From assembly GCA_947498455.1 (NCBI GenBank), contig CANMKK010000002.1, positions 186,001 to 250,000 of the forward strand: DNA of 64,000 nucleotides, in the 5' to 3' direction. The position numbers and the translations under genes are program-made. Origin of the DNA: an uncultured Aquimarina sp. (lineage in GTDB: Bacteria; Bacteroidota; Bacteroidia; Flavobacteriales; Flavobacteriaceae). The stretch's first letter is position 1. Every line of letters begins with the position of its first letter. Below are positions 1 through 9,591 of this stretch, piece after piece. Under the pieces are notes generated by a model. The model saw only the letters and a list, made by a program, of their open reading frames with translations. It was not told the DNA's origin and searched no databases.

Positions 1-1
1 T

Positions 2-649
2 AGTGGCCCGATTTATAGGGAAACAATAATGGGAAGATTGCCTGTGGAACCATTTAATACTATTAGTAACCTTGTCTTCCTTGGAATAATTATTTATTTT
101 GTAATAAGGGTATATAAGAATCCAAAACAACATTCTTTTTTAGCTTTTTGTTTGCCAATTTTAGCGATAGGTTTTGTTGGAGGTACAGTTTTTCATGGAA
201 CCCGAAGCCATCAAATATGGTTGTTTATGGATTGGATGCCAATTATGATTTTGTGCTTATCTGCGGTGATATATTTTATTTTCAAGTTATATGAAATCTG
301 GTGGAAACGTATACTGACCATTTTTATCATTTTTGGAGTTTCGTTTGCGATACGGATGCTACCAATACCTATTTCTGTTAGAATTTCACTAGGATATGTG
401 ATTACCGCAATCACAGTTTTATTACCAATCACGCTTTATTTAATTAAGACGAAAGGGAAACATAAAGAGTTGATTATTGTTGCGTTTTTATGCTTTGCAA
501 TTGCAGTTGGTTTTAGAAGTGCTGATCAATTTTGGGAAACAGACTTTTTGTATATGGGAACACATTGGTTATGGCATGTGTTCGGAGGTATTTCTGTATT
601 CTTTTTAATGCTATATGTTTATAAGGATAAGCTGAAAAAGATCTCATAG
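2..649 (+). CDS. Ceramidase-like (CREST superfamily) membrane protein, 5' end outside window
   Basis: This is a multi-pass membrane protein with about seven hydrophobic segments. The frame stays open to the left edge of the window with no stop, and the residues before the first visible ATG at 29 (GPIYRETI) read smoothly into the protein, so the true start probably lies outside. Motifs fit the alkaline ceramidase/CREST hydrolase superfamily, which uses a Ser, an Asp and three His for zinc-dependent amide hydrolysis. They are EPFNTISN near the start of the first helix, FHGT after the second, a MDWMP-type Asp, and HWLWH near the C-terminus. The substrate is unknown; sphingolipid amides are plausible because many Bacteroidota make sphingolipids. 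The family call rests on motif spacing only. Confidence 0.6.
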   Translation, partial: SGPIYRETIMGRLPVEPFNTISNLVFLGIIIYFVIRVYKNPKQHSFLAFCLPILAIGFVGGTVFHGTRSHQIWLFMDWMPIMILCLSAVIYFIFKLYEIWWKRILTIFIIFGVSFAIRMLPIPISVRISLGYVITAITVLLPITLYLIKTKGKHKELIIVAFLCFAIAVGFRSADQFWETDFLYMGTHWLWHVFGGISVFFLMLYVYKDKLKKIS

Positions 650-694
650 ATTAAAAATGCAATGATTTCTTATAGTTTCTCCTAATCAATTATG

Positions 695-702
695 TAAATT
701 TG
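695..702 (+). promoter_or_regulatory. Bacteroidota -7 element of pheS
   Basis: TAAATTTG matches the Bacteroidota -7 consensus TAnnTTTG. Transcription would start near 708, which excludes a translation start at 700 and supports the ATG at 724. No clear -33 TTG is seen. Confidence 0.5.
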
Positions 703-723
703 CTCCTCTCTATTAAGATAACA

Positions 724-1746
724 ATGATGATAGATAAGATTAAGGAGTATATTGCAGAAGTCGAGGATTTTAAGGCTAAGACTAAAGATGAGGTAGAAGC
801 ATTCAGAATTAAATTCTCTGGAAAGAAAGGGTTGGTTAATGATTTTTTTGCAGAATTTAAGAATATTGCAGCGGAACAAAGAAAGGAATTTGGACAAACA
901 GTAAATGCGCTTAAAAATGCAGCAGAGGAAAAAGTTAGATTACTAAAAGAAGAATTCGAATCCAAAGAGGAGGAAAAAGGGACATATGGTGACTTAACAA
1001 GGCCTGGAGAACCAATTTCTTTAGGTTCTAGGCATCCAATATCATTAGTGAAAAATCAAATTATAGATATTTTTTCCAGAATTGGTTTTAATGTTAGTGA
1101 AGGCCCGGAGATAGAGGATGATTGGCATAATTTTACAGCTCTTAATTTGCCTGAATATCATCCGGCAAGAGACATGCAGGATACATTTTTTATCCAAACG
1201 GATCCAGATATTTTATTACGTACACATACGTCATCCGTACAGGTACGCTATATGGAAAATAACCAACCACCGATTCGAACAATTTCTCCAGGTCGAGTAT
1301 ATCGTAATGAGGCTATATCAGCGAGATCACATTGCTTTTTTCATCAAGTAGAAGGACTATATATAGATAAAGACGTATCATTTGCGGATTTAAAACAAAC
1401 ACTTCAGTATTTTACTACTGAAATGTTCGGAAAGTCTAAAATACGTTTGCGTCCGTCTTATTTTCCATTTACAGAACCAAGTGCAGAAGTAGATGTATAT
1501 TGGGGACTGGAAACCGAAACAGACTATAAAATGACCAAAGGAACGGGTTGGTTGGAGATTATGGGATGTGGAATGGTAGATCCTAATGTGCTTAAAAATT
1601 GTAATATCGATCCAGAGGAATATAGTGGATTTGCTTTTGGTATGGGAATCGATCGTATCGCTTTATTACTATACGGAATATCGGATATTAGAATGCTAAG
1701 TGAGAATGATGTACGCTTTTTAGAACAATTTAAATCTACCTTATAG
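724..1746 (+). CDS. pheS: Phenylalanine--tRNA ligase alpha subunit
   Basis: This is the catalytic alpha subunit of the alpha2beta2 phenylalanyl-tRNA synthetase, which charges tRNA-Phe in the cytoplasm. The N-terminal ~90 residues are a charged coiled-coil arm that binds tRNA. The class II core follows, with the [13 protein letters not shown] block and the ARDMQDTFF signature. Motif 3 is [18 protein letters not shown] near the C-terminus. The length, about 340 residues, is normal. I chose the ATG at 724 (or 727), not the in-frame ATG at 700, because a -7 promoter element covers 695-702. pheT is not adjacent, which is common in this phylum. Confidence 0.96.
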   Translation: MMIDKIKEYIAEVEDFKAKTKDEVEAFRIKFSGKKGLVNDFFAEFKNIAAEQRKEFGQTVNALKNAAEEKVRLLKEEFESKEEEKGTYGDLTRPGEPISLGSRHPISLVKNQIIDIFSRIGFNVSEGPEIEDDWHNFTALNLPEYHPARDMQDTFFIQTDPDILLRTHTSSVQVRYMENNQPPIRTISPGRVYRNEAISARSHCFFHQVEGLYIDKDVSFADLKQTLQYFTTEMFGKSKIRLRPSYFPFTEPSAEVDVYWGLETETDYKMTKGTGWLEIMGCGMVDPNVLKNCNIDPEEYSGFAFGMGIDRIALLLYGISDIRMLSENDVRFLEQFKSTL

Positions 1747-1827
1747 TTTTTAATTCTAGAAGAGCATGAAAAATGATGTTTAATGAATAATATTACTTTC
1801 TTTTTAGAGAGAGTTTATGCGTGATTT

Positions 1828-2223
1828 ATGAAGAAAGATATTGAAATACCTGTAGTAGAGAATGTGTATATAGCTGTGATTAAAGAGTGGAATGAAGAGT
1901 TTTTAGCACAGAATTGGAATTCGTATATTATCAATGATCAGGACATACCAATCGAAATGGTATTGGTAGTAACCAAAGGATATGATCAGGATAGGAGAAC
2001 ATCATTATTAAGACATAACATAGGGACAGTAGAAGCTAAGTCCTTTGCAAAAATAGAATTGTTACAGGAGGAGTTATTTTCTATGAATAATGAATTTTCT
2101 GTAACTTTCTTTGCAGATGGCAAATTATATGACAGGAAGTATGTTTTTAGAGAAAATACTATAAACGAACGAGCTTTTCGAGATATACCTGTAATGGAAA
2201 CACGAGGAGTGTTAGTGAAGTAA
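1828..2223 (+). CDS. Conserved hypothetical protein downstream of pheS
   Basis: This is a 131-residue soluble protein with no signal peptide or membrane segment that I recognise. It is rich in alternating beta and helix patterns and has a charged middle stretch (TKGYDQDRRTSLLRHN). It lies 81 bp after pheS on the same strand and could be co-transcribed. I know of no domain that fits, so no function is assigned. Confidence 0.7.
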   Translation: MKKDIEIPVVENVYIAVIKEWNEEFLAQNWNSYIINDQDIPIEMVLVVTKGYDQDRRTSLLRHNIGTVEAKSFAKIELLQEELFSMNNEFSVTFFADGKLYDRKYVFRENTINERAFRDIPVMETRGVLVK

Positions 2224-2634
2224 AAATTTAAAACTACTCTTCATACCGTTTTTTTAACCTTTCTATATTTAATCATTTACTTATAAAGTTTAAGAGCTAT
2301 CCGATAGTCTTGAGAAGGATCATTTCTGTTAAAATCAATATATTGAAAAGTAGCTTATTATGAATTTATAAAAGCATGATTTTTGGGAATTTATCTTTTT
2401 AAAACATTCCAAATGTAATTCAATAAATTTCATAAATTTAAAGTATAAAATGCTGGAATCCATTTAGTTTTGATTCTTGATCCAAAAGTTTCAGATGCTA
2501 GTGATAAAGTATTACACAAGGTGTTGTTTTTGATTTTTTAAAATGTATTTGTATAAGACGACTATGTTAAAAATACTTGATAAACATTTATTTTTGAGTA
2601 TATTAACGTAATAAATCATTAAAATCTATAAAAC
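2224..2634 (+). other. Gene-free stretch, 411 bp
   Basis: No coding potential is seen on either strand. The only recognisable element is TATTTTTG at 2589-2596, a consensus -7 element for the small membrane protein gene at 2635, giving a leader of about 35 nt. No tRNA-like or riboswitch-like structure was recognised. Confidence 0.5.
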
Positions 2635-2883
2635 ATGGAAATAATTATTACACTTATTATTGGTGCTATTGCGGGTTGGTTAGGTAGTACAATTTATAAA
2701 GGAGGTGGTATGGGTATCATCGGAAATATAGTTGTAGGAATAATAGGAAGCTTTGTTGGATACTGGCTTTTAGGCAAGTTGGGTATCCATTTAGGGGCAG
2801 GATGGATAGGAGCTATTCTTACCGGAGCAATTGGGGCAATAATTATTCTGTTTTTACTCAATTTAATAATGAAAAAGCGTTAG
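2635..2883 (+). CDS. GlsB/YeaQ/YmgE family stress-response membrane protein
   Basis: This 82-residue glycine-rich inner-membrane protein has three hydrophobic segments. The order is a first helix with GAIAGWLGS, then YKGGGMGIIGNIVVGIIGSF, and a last helix with GAILTGAIGAIIILFLL. This is the layout of the transglycosylase-associated (GlsB/YeaQ) family. Members are small stress-induced membrane proteins; the biochemical role is not settled and the transglycosylase name is historical. It stands alone, with a promoter at 2589 and a hairpin after the stop. Confidence 0.88.
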   Translation: MEIIITLIIGAIAGWLGSTIYKGGGMGIIGNIVVGIIGSFVGYWLLGKLGIHLGAGWIGAILTGAIGAIIILFLLNLIMKKR

Positions 2884-2907
2884 CAATTAATTGCTTTTTT
2901 AAATCTA

Positions 2908-2952
2908 AAGAGTTCCACATACTATATAGAACAACTAGTATATGGAACTCTT
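2908..2952. terminator. Strong hairpin between convergent genes
   Basis: A 17-bp inverted repeat (arms 2908-2924 and 2936-2952, one mismatch) encloses an 11-nt loop. It sits between the GlsB-like gene and the convergent gene at 2990-3364. No long T-tract follows on either side, so it may be a weak bidirectional terminator or an mRNA-end stabiliser. Confidence 0.55.
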
Positions 2953-2989
2953 CTTAGTATATATCTTGAACACTAAACTTATTGAAATA

Positions 2990-3364
2990 TTATTTTTTCT
3001 TTCTGAAATATGCTTTACGAATGAGAAATACATATATGCCAATTGGTAGAAATAGGCATATAATAACAGAAGAGAGCATATATGTGCTTCCTGTACTGTT
3101 AAAAAGATTCAGAAAATCTACGGATAAAAAGAATAACCAATTAGAAAATGTTCTAAAATCATTAATTAATAATAAGATAAATGTACTGATAATACCAAAA
3201 CCGATCTTATAATAATGTTTTGAGAAAATTTTGTCAAGTAAAATCATCCAAGTAAATGGAATGATAAAAAACCAAATAATAATATTGATTTCATTATATG
3301 AGAAACCGGTTAACTTTTCTAAGAATTTCAAAAAATCATAAGTAATTTTAAAAAGATACTCCAT
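2990..3364 (-). CDS. Hypothetical three-helix membrane protein
   Basis: This is a 124-residue protein with an amphipathic N-terminus and about three transmembrane segments (IIIWFFIIPFTWMILL, FGIISTFILLLIN, MLSSVIICLFLPIGIYVFLI). It ends in a basic tail (RKAYFRKKK) that would face the cytoplasm. I recognise no family. It lies downstream of trpS on the same strand with a 35-bp gap and may be co-transcribed with it. Confidence 0.6.
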   Translation of the reverse strand: MEYLFKITYDFLKFLEKLTGFSYNEINIIIWFFIIPFTWMILLDKIFSKHYYKIGFGIISTFILLLINDFRTFSNWLFFLSVDFLNLFNSTGSTYMLSSVIICLFLPIGIYVFLIRKAYFRKKK

Positions 3365-3399
3365 AGAAAAGATTTAAATCAACGGATTAAAAAACACTA

Positions 3400-4368
3400 T
3401 TAGTATCCAATTTTATCTCTTACTCTTCTTAGTACATCATTAGCAACATCTGATGCCTTTTTTGCTCCGATTGCCAAGGCTTTATCTACCTCTTCCAGGT
3501 TGTCCATATAATAATTATAACGTTCACGCTCTTTAGAGAATTTATCAATTATTACTTCATAGAGTGCTTGTTTTGCATGACCATAACCATAATTCCCGCC
3601 TAAATAATTAGTTTGCATTTCTTGTAATTGCTCAGGAGTTGCCACTAGTTTGTATAGAGCAAATACATTACAAGTATCGGGGTTTTTGGGTTCTTCCAGA
3701 GGAGTGCTATCCGTTTGGATACCCATAATATTTTTGCGTAGTTTTTTATCTGGTAAAAATAAGTTGATGGTATTTCCTTTGGATTTACTCATTTTACCAC
3801 CATCTGTTCCAGGTACATACATAGTTTCTTTTCTAAATTGAGCTTCAGGTAAAACAAATATTTCACCTACCTGATTATGAACTCTAGAAGCAACATCTCT
3901 GGTCATTTCGATATGCTGCTCTTGATCTTTACCTACAGGAACAATTTCTGCATCATATAATAAAATATCTGCAGCCATAAGCATTGGATATGTAAATAAG
4001 CCTGCATTAACATCCTCCAGGCGATCTGCCTTGTCTTTAAAAGAATGGGCTAATGTCAACCTTTGGTATGGAAAAAAGCAACTTAAATACCAGGATAATT
4101 CTGTAACCTGAGGGATGTCACTCTGACGATAAAAAACTGTTTTTTCGATGTCCAAACCAAAAGCTAACCAAGAAGCGGCAGTAGAGTAAGTGTTTTCTCT
4201 AAGTGTTTTAGCATCTTTAATTTGGGTTAATGAATGCATATCTGCAATAAACAAAAAGGAATCATTCTCCGGTTGATTTGCCATTTCTATAGCTGGAATA
4301 ATTGCTCCTAATAAGTTTCCTAGATGAGGTGTTCCTGTACTTTGGACTCCCGTTAGAATTCTGGACAT
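3400..4368 (-). CDS. trpS: Tryptophan--tRNA ligase
   Basis: This is a class Ic aminoacyl-tRNA synthetase that charges tRNA-Trp. The HIGH-type motif is GTPHLGN about 11 residues in, and the KMSKS loop is GGKMSKSKGN in the middle of the protein. The 322-residue length is typical. I place the start at 4368 (MSRILTGVQSTG). An upstream ATG at 4413 would add 15 residues absent from the family. It is divergent from the PlsC gene across a 75-bp gap. Confidence 0.96.
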   Translation of the reverse strand: MSRILTGVQSTGTPHLGNLLGAIIPAIEMANQPENDSFLFIADMHSLTQIKDAKTLRENTYSTAASWLAFGLDIEKTVFYRQSDIPQVTELSWYLSCFFPYQRLTLAHSFKDKADRLEDVNAGLFTYPMLMAADILLYDAEIVPVGKDQEQHIEMTRDVASRVHNQVGEIFVLPEAQFRKETMYVPGTDGGKMSKSKGNTINLFLPDKKLRKNIMGIQTDSTPLEEPKNPDTCNVFALYKLVATPEQLQEMQTNYLGGNYGYGHAKQALYEVIIDKFSKERERYNYYMDNLEEVDKALAIGAKKASDVANDVLRRVRDKIGY

Positions 4369-4430
4369 AGTAATTTGATAGTTTAGCCACAAAGGTACTT
4401 TTTTTGCCCACATAGCTCAAACCAATTATG

Positions 4431-4438
4431 TATTTTTG
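4431..4438 (+). promoter_or_regulatory. -7 element immediately before the plsC start
   Basis: TATTTTTG matches TAnnTTTG and ends 5 bp before the ATG at 4444. A TTG lies at 4404-4406, a slightly long 24-bp spacer. Transcription would begin at or next to the start codon, so the transcript is probably leaderless. Confidence 0.45.
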
Positions 4439-4443
4439 CTAGT

Positions 4444-5184
4444 ATGGTTATCCTTAGGTACATTTTAATTCTTCTTTGGCGGATATGGTTTTATATCATG
4501 ATGGGTGTCCCGATAGTGGTTATGTTTCCAATTTTATTAGTATTAACTTCTAGGGAACAGTGGTATCCTCATTTTTTTGTGTTCGCAAGACTATGGGCTA
4601 AGATTGTGTTATACGGATCAGGTTTTATTCCAATAGTAAAAAAAGAAGAAAATGTCGATGCTAATAGAAGTTATATGTTTGTTGCAAATCATACATCTAT
4701 GGCGGATATTATGCTGATGCTATATTGTGTAAAAAACCCATTTGTTTTTGTGGGGAAAAAGGAGCTAACAAAAATCCCGATATTTGGATTCTTTTACAAG
4801 CGTACCTGCATTCTTGTGGATCGTAATAGTCAAAAAAGTAGAAAAGAGGTTTTTGACAGGGCGCAAGCTAGATTGAATACAGGAGTTAGTATTTGTATAT
4901 TCCCAGAAGGAGGTGTTCCCGATGATGAGTCTGTAGTATTAGACGAATTCAAGGATGGAGCTTTTAGATTAGCAATTGATCATCAGATTCCAATACTTCC
5001 GCTTACCTTTTTAGATAATAAAAAAAGGTTTTCATATACTTTCTTTAGTGGAAGTCCAGGAAGGATGAGAGCTTACATTCATCAAAAAATAACAACAGTT
5101 GGACTGACTCAAGATGATAAAAAAAACCTGAATATGCGTGTGAGGAATATCATTTTAGAGAAACTAAAGTCAAAAACATTATAA
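4444..5184 (+). CDS. plsC: 1-acyl-sn-glycerol-3-phosphate acyltransferase
   Basis: This enzyme transfers an acyl chain to the 2-position of lysophosphatidate, the step giving phosphatidate for membrane lipids. The N-terminus has a long hydrophobic anchor (about residues 1-35). The catalytic HX4D box is NHTSMADIML near residue 78, and the substrate-binding FPEGG box is near residue 155. The length of 246 residues is normal. It is divergent from trpS. The -7 element just upstream implies a leaderless mRNA or a start further in. Confidence 0.9.
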   Translation: MVILRYILILLWRIWFYIMMGVPIVVMFPILLVLTSREQWYPHFFVFARLWAKIVLYGSGFIPIVKKEENVDANRSYMFVANHTSMADIMLMLYCVKNPFVFVGKKELTKIPIFGFFYKRTCILVDRNSQKSRKEVFDRAQARLNTGVSICIFPEGGVPDDESVVLDEFKDGAFRLAIDHQIPILPLTFLDNKKRFSYTFFSGSPGRMRAYIHQKITTVGLTQDDKKNLNMRVRNIILEKLKSKTL

Positions 5185-5335
5185 TTCTAACGGCAAATTG
5201 ATAACGTTCATATTATAGTAAAACAAAAGCTGTTCCTCCTCAGAAACAGCCTTGTCATCATTGCTTTTGAGCAATAATTCAACCTAACCAACTAAAATTA
5301 CCTAAAGCACATTAGGCATTTTACTGTTTTAATTT

Positions 5336-6943
5336 TTAAAATCTAAAACTGATACCGGTATATACACCGAAATAATAAGGTTTAAAATTTTCTACATTTT
5401 CTTTAAACCCATTGAATTGGTATTTAAAAATGGGTTCCATATTGATTTGGAACTGATCTGATAGCTTATAGTCTAACCCTAATCCAATATTTCCGCTAAA
5501 ACTTATATTATTAACGGTTTGATCCCTTTGCACATTGTCATTTTTGAAATTACCAGCAATGATAGAAACTTCTTCATTGTCTAGGAATAGTGTACTAATC
5601 CCTCCAATCATATGAACACCCAATTTATTTTCGGTTAAAGCATATGTTAATTCTAGTGGAACTTCAAAATATCCTATACTGTGATTTAATAATCCGGGAT
5701 TTTGGGATTTAACCAGAATTCCATCATTGATATCAGAAGGTGTGGTACTTGTACTAACAGAATTAAAATCAGAGACAATAATATTTTGCACATTTGAGGT
5801 GTTATTACTTTCATTATCAATAGTACTTCTGCCTATTGAAGAAATTCCAAACCCTACATCCTCAGTATTATAGCCAAGATCAACTTTATTTATTCCGGAT
5901 CGAACACTTAATTTTTTATTGATATTATATGCTACCTGAACACCATAGCTTAGGTTAACCTGCCCTTGTTTTGTGTTATCAGCAAATTTTTGGTCAATAG
6001 AAGAGCCATTACCAAAAGTATCATAATAAACAGGAGCAACATTCGGAGCTATATTCCATCTCTTAATTTTTTCTGTTTCTGTTGCTGCAATTTCTGTACT
6101 TTCCTTTTCTTTGACAGCATCAAAAATTGATTTTTTCTTATGTTTCAGACTTTCATTAGAAGTTTCTTCTGGAATTGAATTTTCTTCGATATCAGTTTGA
6201 GAATTAAGTTTTGTTATTGCTTTTTTAGGATGTGATGAATCCGTTTTTGGAATTATAAAAGTATTGTTTTTATTTTTAGGGGTAACAGTAGTGCGTTCAA
6301 TTGAATCATCAATATTGTTCGTTATTTCTGATCTTGTGTTGAGAATTGCTATGTTTTTATCTTTTAGAAAGTTCAATTTTTCATCAGCTTCGTTCCTTTT
6401 ATCCAAAGGAATGCTCGTAATATTTTCCTTTGAATCTTGATGTGTATCTAAAGAATTATTTTCGTACGCTAGGGTTTCTTCTTGATCAGAATTTATATCC
6501 AAAGTGTTGTTGTCTGGAGCTTTATCTTTAATAGAATTATTAGTAGCTACTGCTTCGTTATTAGTGTTTGTACTTTCGGTAATATTATCTTCACTTTGCG
6601 ATTTCTGTCTTTTAGATGTAGTTACAATAGCGTCAGGAGGACTAATTTTTTTCTCCTTGATTTCTAAAGAGTTTTTGTTTACATTTTCTATTTCATCTAT
6701 AACCACAATAGCATCTTCTTTAGTATCATCTGAAACAAAAATGGAGCCTATAGAGAAAAGTATTGCAATTAGTGCTGCAGCACCAGCAATTCGATACCAG
6801 AAAGGTAAAATAAGTATACGCTTACGGTCATCATCCTTTTGTGCTTTAATTTTCTTCCATACCGCTTCATTAGGAGTAACTTCAAAATCTTTGAATTTTT
6901 CCTGAAATAATCTATCTATGCTTTTCTTATCATTCATCTTCAT
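5336..6943 (-). CDS. Anti-sigma-like protein fused to an outer-membrane beta-barrel
   Basis: This 535-residue protein has three parts. Residues 1-45 are cytoplasmic and charged (DRLFQEKFKDFEVTPNEAVWKKI), like the N-termini of Bacteroidota anti-sigma factors. One membrane helix follows at about 48-70. A low-complexity Ser/Thr/Asn/Lys-rich linker of about 220 residues comes next. The C-terminal ~230 residues alternate like an OmpA/OmpW-type barrel and end in an aromatic (YYFGVYTGISFRF). It overlaps the sigma-factor gene by 4 bp, so the two are translationally coupled and it probably inhibits that sigma factor. The linker would have to cross the periplasm. Confidence 0.75.
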   Translation of the reverse strand: MKMNDKKSIDRLFQEKFKDFEVTPNEAVWKKIKAQKDDDRKRILILPFWYRIAGAAALIAILFSIGSIFVSDDTKEDAIVVIDEIENVNKNSLEIKEKKISPPDAIVTTSKRQKSQSEDNITESTNTNNEAVATNNSIKDKAPDNNTLDINSDQEETLAYENNSLDTHQDSKENITSIPLDKRNEADEKLNFLKDKNIAILNTRSEITNNIDDSIERTTVTPKNKNNTFIIPKTDSSHPKKAITKLNSQTDIEENSIPEETSNESLKHKKKSIFDAVKEKESTEIAATETEKIKRWNIAPNVAPVYYDTFGNGSSIDQKFADNTKQGQVNLSYGVQVAYNINKKLSVRSGINKVDLGYNTEDVGFGISSIGRSTIDNESNNTSNVQNIIVSDFNSVSTSTTPSDINDGILVKSQNPGLLNHSIGYFEVPLELTYALTENKLGVHMIGGISTLFLDNEEVSIIAGNFKNDNVQRDQTVNNISFSGNIGLGLDYKLSDQFQINMEPIFKYQFNGFKENVENFKPYYFGVYTGISFRF

Positions 6944-7485
6944 CCTTCAATTGACTGAACTGGTTGTTCTTTATTGGATTCTATTTTTTCTTTTAATATA
7001 TATCGAGCTCTAGCTAAATTGGATTTAGATGTCCCTACTGAAATATCGAGCATTTCTGCAACCTCTTTATGTGAATAACCATCTAACACATATAAGTTAA
7101 ATACCAATCGATATCGATCGGGTAATTGCTGAATTATTTGTAAAAGATAATCTAATGAGACGTTATCTTCATCAATTTCTATTGCTACTTCTTCAATTTG
7201 TTCTTCATTAATAATTTCAAATACTTTTTGCTTCCTATATTTTTGTAATGCTGTATTTATAGTTACGCGTTTAATCCATCCTTCAAACGATCCTTGCCCT
7301 TTGTATTGACTAATTTTAGCAAAAATCGTAATAAAAGCATCCTGCAAAGTGTCTTCAGCATTGGCATAATTATTAGAATATTTAAGACAGATAGAAAATA
7401 ATTTACTGCCGTATAACCTATATAATTGTTCCTGCGCCTTGGCATCCTGCTTTTTACATTTTTTTATGAGTTGGTCTAAACTCAC
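6940..7485 (-). CDS. ECF-type RNA polymerase sigma factor
   Basis: This 181-residue sigma-70 family protein contains only regions 2 and 4. Region 2 includes YSNNYANAEDTLQDAFITIF and FEGWIKRVTINTALQKYRK. Region 4 ends with the helix-turn-helix LDGYSHKEVAEMLDISVGTSKSNLARAR. It directs polymerase to a specific regulon, which cannot be read from here. The next gene, overlapping by 4 bp, has the layout of its membrane-bound anti-sigma partner. Confidence 0.93.
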   Translation of the reverse strand: MSLDQLIKKCKKQDAKAQEQLYRLYGSKLFSICLKYSNNYANAEDTLQDAFITIFAKISQYKGQGSFEGWIKRVTINTALQKYRKQKVFEIINEEQIEEVAIEIDEDNVSLDYLLQIIQQLPDRYRLVFNLYVLDGYSHKEVAEMLDISVGTSKSNLARARYILKEKIESNKEQPVQSIEG

Positions 7486-7520
7486 TAATAACTTTTATTT
7501 TAGTTAACTTAATTAAACTA

Positions 7521-7940
7521 TTATTCTACAACTGGAATTCTCTTTATTAAAAATTGATTTTCACCTTGATCATTGCGACCTTGCCAAAACCTGAAAATAT
7601 ACGAATCTTCTAAACCAACACTAAAATTAAAAGAAGTGTTAATTAAATCTGTCTTTTGTAAGTCTTCGCAATTACTATTTTCAATAACGACATTAAGAAC
7701 AGATACGGTTCTTTCATTAGCTAATCCATCATAATCAAAACCATTGAAAGAATGACAGTCCGTAGGTCTGTAATAAGATACGGTAATTTTAAAAGTTTCT
7801 CCTCTTTTAAATTCATCTGGGATATCTACTTGTTCAACAGGTACTCGTTCATAAGAAAAACGAACGCCATCATCATCACTTAAACAACTTGTAAAACAAG
7901 TTGATAGCACCAACATCGTAATTATTAGTATCCTTTTCAT
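7521..7940 (-). CDS. Small lipoprotein of unknown function
   Basis: This is a 139-residue predicted lipoprotein. I start it at 7940, where MKRILIITMLVLSTCFTSC is a clean signal peptide with lipobox Cys at about residue 19, followed by the acidic SDDD typical of Bacteroidota surface-exported lipoproteins. An earlier in-frame ATG at 8063 would bury the signal peptide. The rest is predicted beta-rich and has three further cysteines. It lies 35 bp before the sigma-factor gene on the same strand. No family is recognised. Confidence 0.75.
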   Translation of the reverse strand: MKRILIITMLVLSTCFTSCLSDDDGVRFSYERVPVEQVDIPDEFKRGETFKITVSYYRPTDCHSFNGFDYDGLANERTVSVLNVVIENSNCEDLQKTDLINTSFNFSVGLEDSYIFRFWQGRNDQGENQFLIKRIPVVE

Positions 7941-8354
7941 AAATAATAGCCGATATAATTCTATATTAGTAGATGCAGTTATATAGATTTGGTTGCGTTT
8001 TTTGTCAAAATTTTTTTGTAAATGTACCGCATATAGGGTGTTTGATAAAAATAGTATATGCACAATTCCTAATAATTAGGAAATAATACCATTTGTCATT
8101 TGAATTTACTATAATAAAATGTTCTTTTTTTGTGCTTCAATTTCAGCATAAAAATAAACCGTAGCCCAGCTATGCTTAATTTTTCTTCTTCATTGAAACA
8201 AAAACATCTTTATTTTTTTTCCAGTAAATTCAAACAACAACTGGTATAAGAGATTGGAGGATATAAGATAAAAAAAATCCTGAAAAAATCAGGATTTTAT
8301 ATCTATTGCTATCTTTTTTAAAAGAATATAATGTTAGTATGAGTTTGAATCAGC
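7941..8354 (-). other. Gene-free stretch with recA terminator, 414 bp
   Basis: No supportable gene was found. It contains the recA terminator at 8274-8298 and should hold the promoter of the lipoprotein gene at 7940. I cannot identify a consensus -7 element with confidence. The rest is plain AT-rich sequence. Confidence 0.5.
8274..8298 (-). terminator. Intrinsic terminator of recA
   Basis: A perfect 10-bp stem (AAAATCCTGA and its complement) has a 5-nt loop and is followed on the minus strand by a run of T. It lies 56 bp after the recA stop. Confidence 0.85.
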
Positions 8355-9368
8355 TTACTCACTAACAATCTTAATGGCTTCTTTAATTTTTTCTTCAAGT
8401 TCTTCCATTAATTCAGGGTTGTCATTTAATAAAGATTTTACAGCATCACGTCCCTGACCTAATTTGGTATCTTGATAGCTAAACCAAGAACCACTCTTTT
8501 TAACTATCTCATAGTTTACACCAATATCAATAATTTCTCCAGTTTTAGATATTCCTGCTCCATACATAATATCAAACTCTGCTGTTCTAAACGGAGGAGC
8601 CACTTTATTTTTTACGACTTTTACTCTTGTTTTATTTCCTTGTACTTCGCTATTACTATCTTTAATCTGCGTGGATCTGCGTATATCCAATCTCACAGAG
8701 GCATAAAACTTAAGTGCATTACCACCAGTTGTAGTTTCTGGATTACCAAACATTACCCCAATTTTTTCACGAAGTTGGTTGATAAAAATTACCGTACAAT
8801 TTGTTTTACTAATAGAGCTAGTTAATTTTCTAAGTGCTTGAGACATTAATCGAGCATGAAGCCCCATTTTAGAATCTCCCATTTCTCCTTCAATCTCACT
8901 TTTAGGAGTTAGAGCCGCTACAGAGTCAATAACAATAATATCGATTGCACCTGATCGGATAAGGTTATCCGCAATTTCTAAAGCTTGTTCTCCGTGATCT
9001 GGTTGAGAAATAATTAAATTATCTATATCGACACCTAGTTTTTGGGCATAAAAACGATCAAATGCGTGCTCTGCATCTATAAAAGCTGCTATTCCACCAG
9101 CTTTTTGAGCCTGTGCAATCGCATGGAGTGTTAGTGTCGTTTTACCGGATGATTCTGGGCCAAAAATTTCTATTACCCTACCTCTGGGATATCCGCCAAC
9201 ACCAAGAGCTAAATCTAACCCAAGAGATCCTGTAGAGATAACTTCTACCTCTTGAACGGCAGAATCCCCCATCTTCATCACAGCGCCCTTTCCGTAGGCT
9301 TTGTCTAATTTGTCTAAAGTTAGTTTTAACGCTTTTAATTTTGCATCTTTTTCTTTATCAGTACTCAT
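8355..9368 (-). CDS. recA: Recombinase RecA
   Basis: RecA forms ATP-dependent filaments on single-stranded DNA for homologous recombination and triggers LexA-type responses where present. The protein has 337 residues. It contains the Walker A motif GPESSGKTT near residue 70, Walker B ([11 protein letters not shown]), the L2-region block ([16 protein letters not shown]) and the C-terminal acidic tail. Identity is certain from these conserved blocks. It is single-gene, with its own terminator. Confidence 0.99.
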   Translation of the reverse strand: MSTDKEKDAKLKALKLTLDKLDKAYGKGAVMKMGDSAVQEVEVISTGSLGLDLALGVGGYPRGRVIEIFGPESSGKTTLTLHAIAQAQKAGGIAAFIDAEHAFDRFYAQKLGVDIDNLIISQPDHGEQALEIADNLIRSGAIDIIVIDSVAALTPKSEIEGEMGDSKMGLHARLMSQALRKLTSSISKTNCTVIFINQLREKIGVMFGNPETTTGGNALKFYASVRLDIRRSTQIKDSNSEVQGNKTRVKVVKNKVAPPFRTAEFDIMYGAGISKTGEIIDIGVNYEIVKKSGSWFSYQDTKLGQGRDAVKSLLNDNPELMEELEEKIKEAIKIVSE

Positions 9369-9591
9369 GCGCTTACTTTCTTTTGTGAATGATTTTGGCT
9401 AAAATACTACAAGTTTTTTGCAAACTCATTTTAAAAACTATTCTTCTGCAAGTAATTTATTAACAATAATCTTAGATGTGTAAAAACAAGTATTTATTTT
9501 TTTGTTTTGTTGACGCAACCCTTTTCTTTTAATAGCATCTTGATATAAAGCAACATTGAATATGGACAAATTGTGAAGGAAGGAGAAGAAG

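Noticed and set aside
700..723. Earlier ATG for pheS
   Set aside because: A consensus -7 promoter element overlaps this ATG, so it would not be in the transcript.
6504..6905. 133-codon plus-strand frame opposite the anti-sigma/barrel gene
   Set aside because: It is antisense to a well-supported gene, has no ribosome site or family features, and its Ser/Leu-rich product is the shadow of the Asn/Thr/Lys-rich linker.
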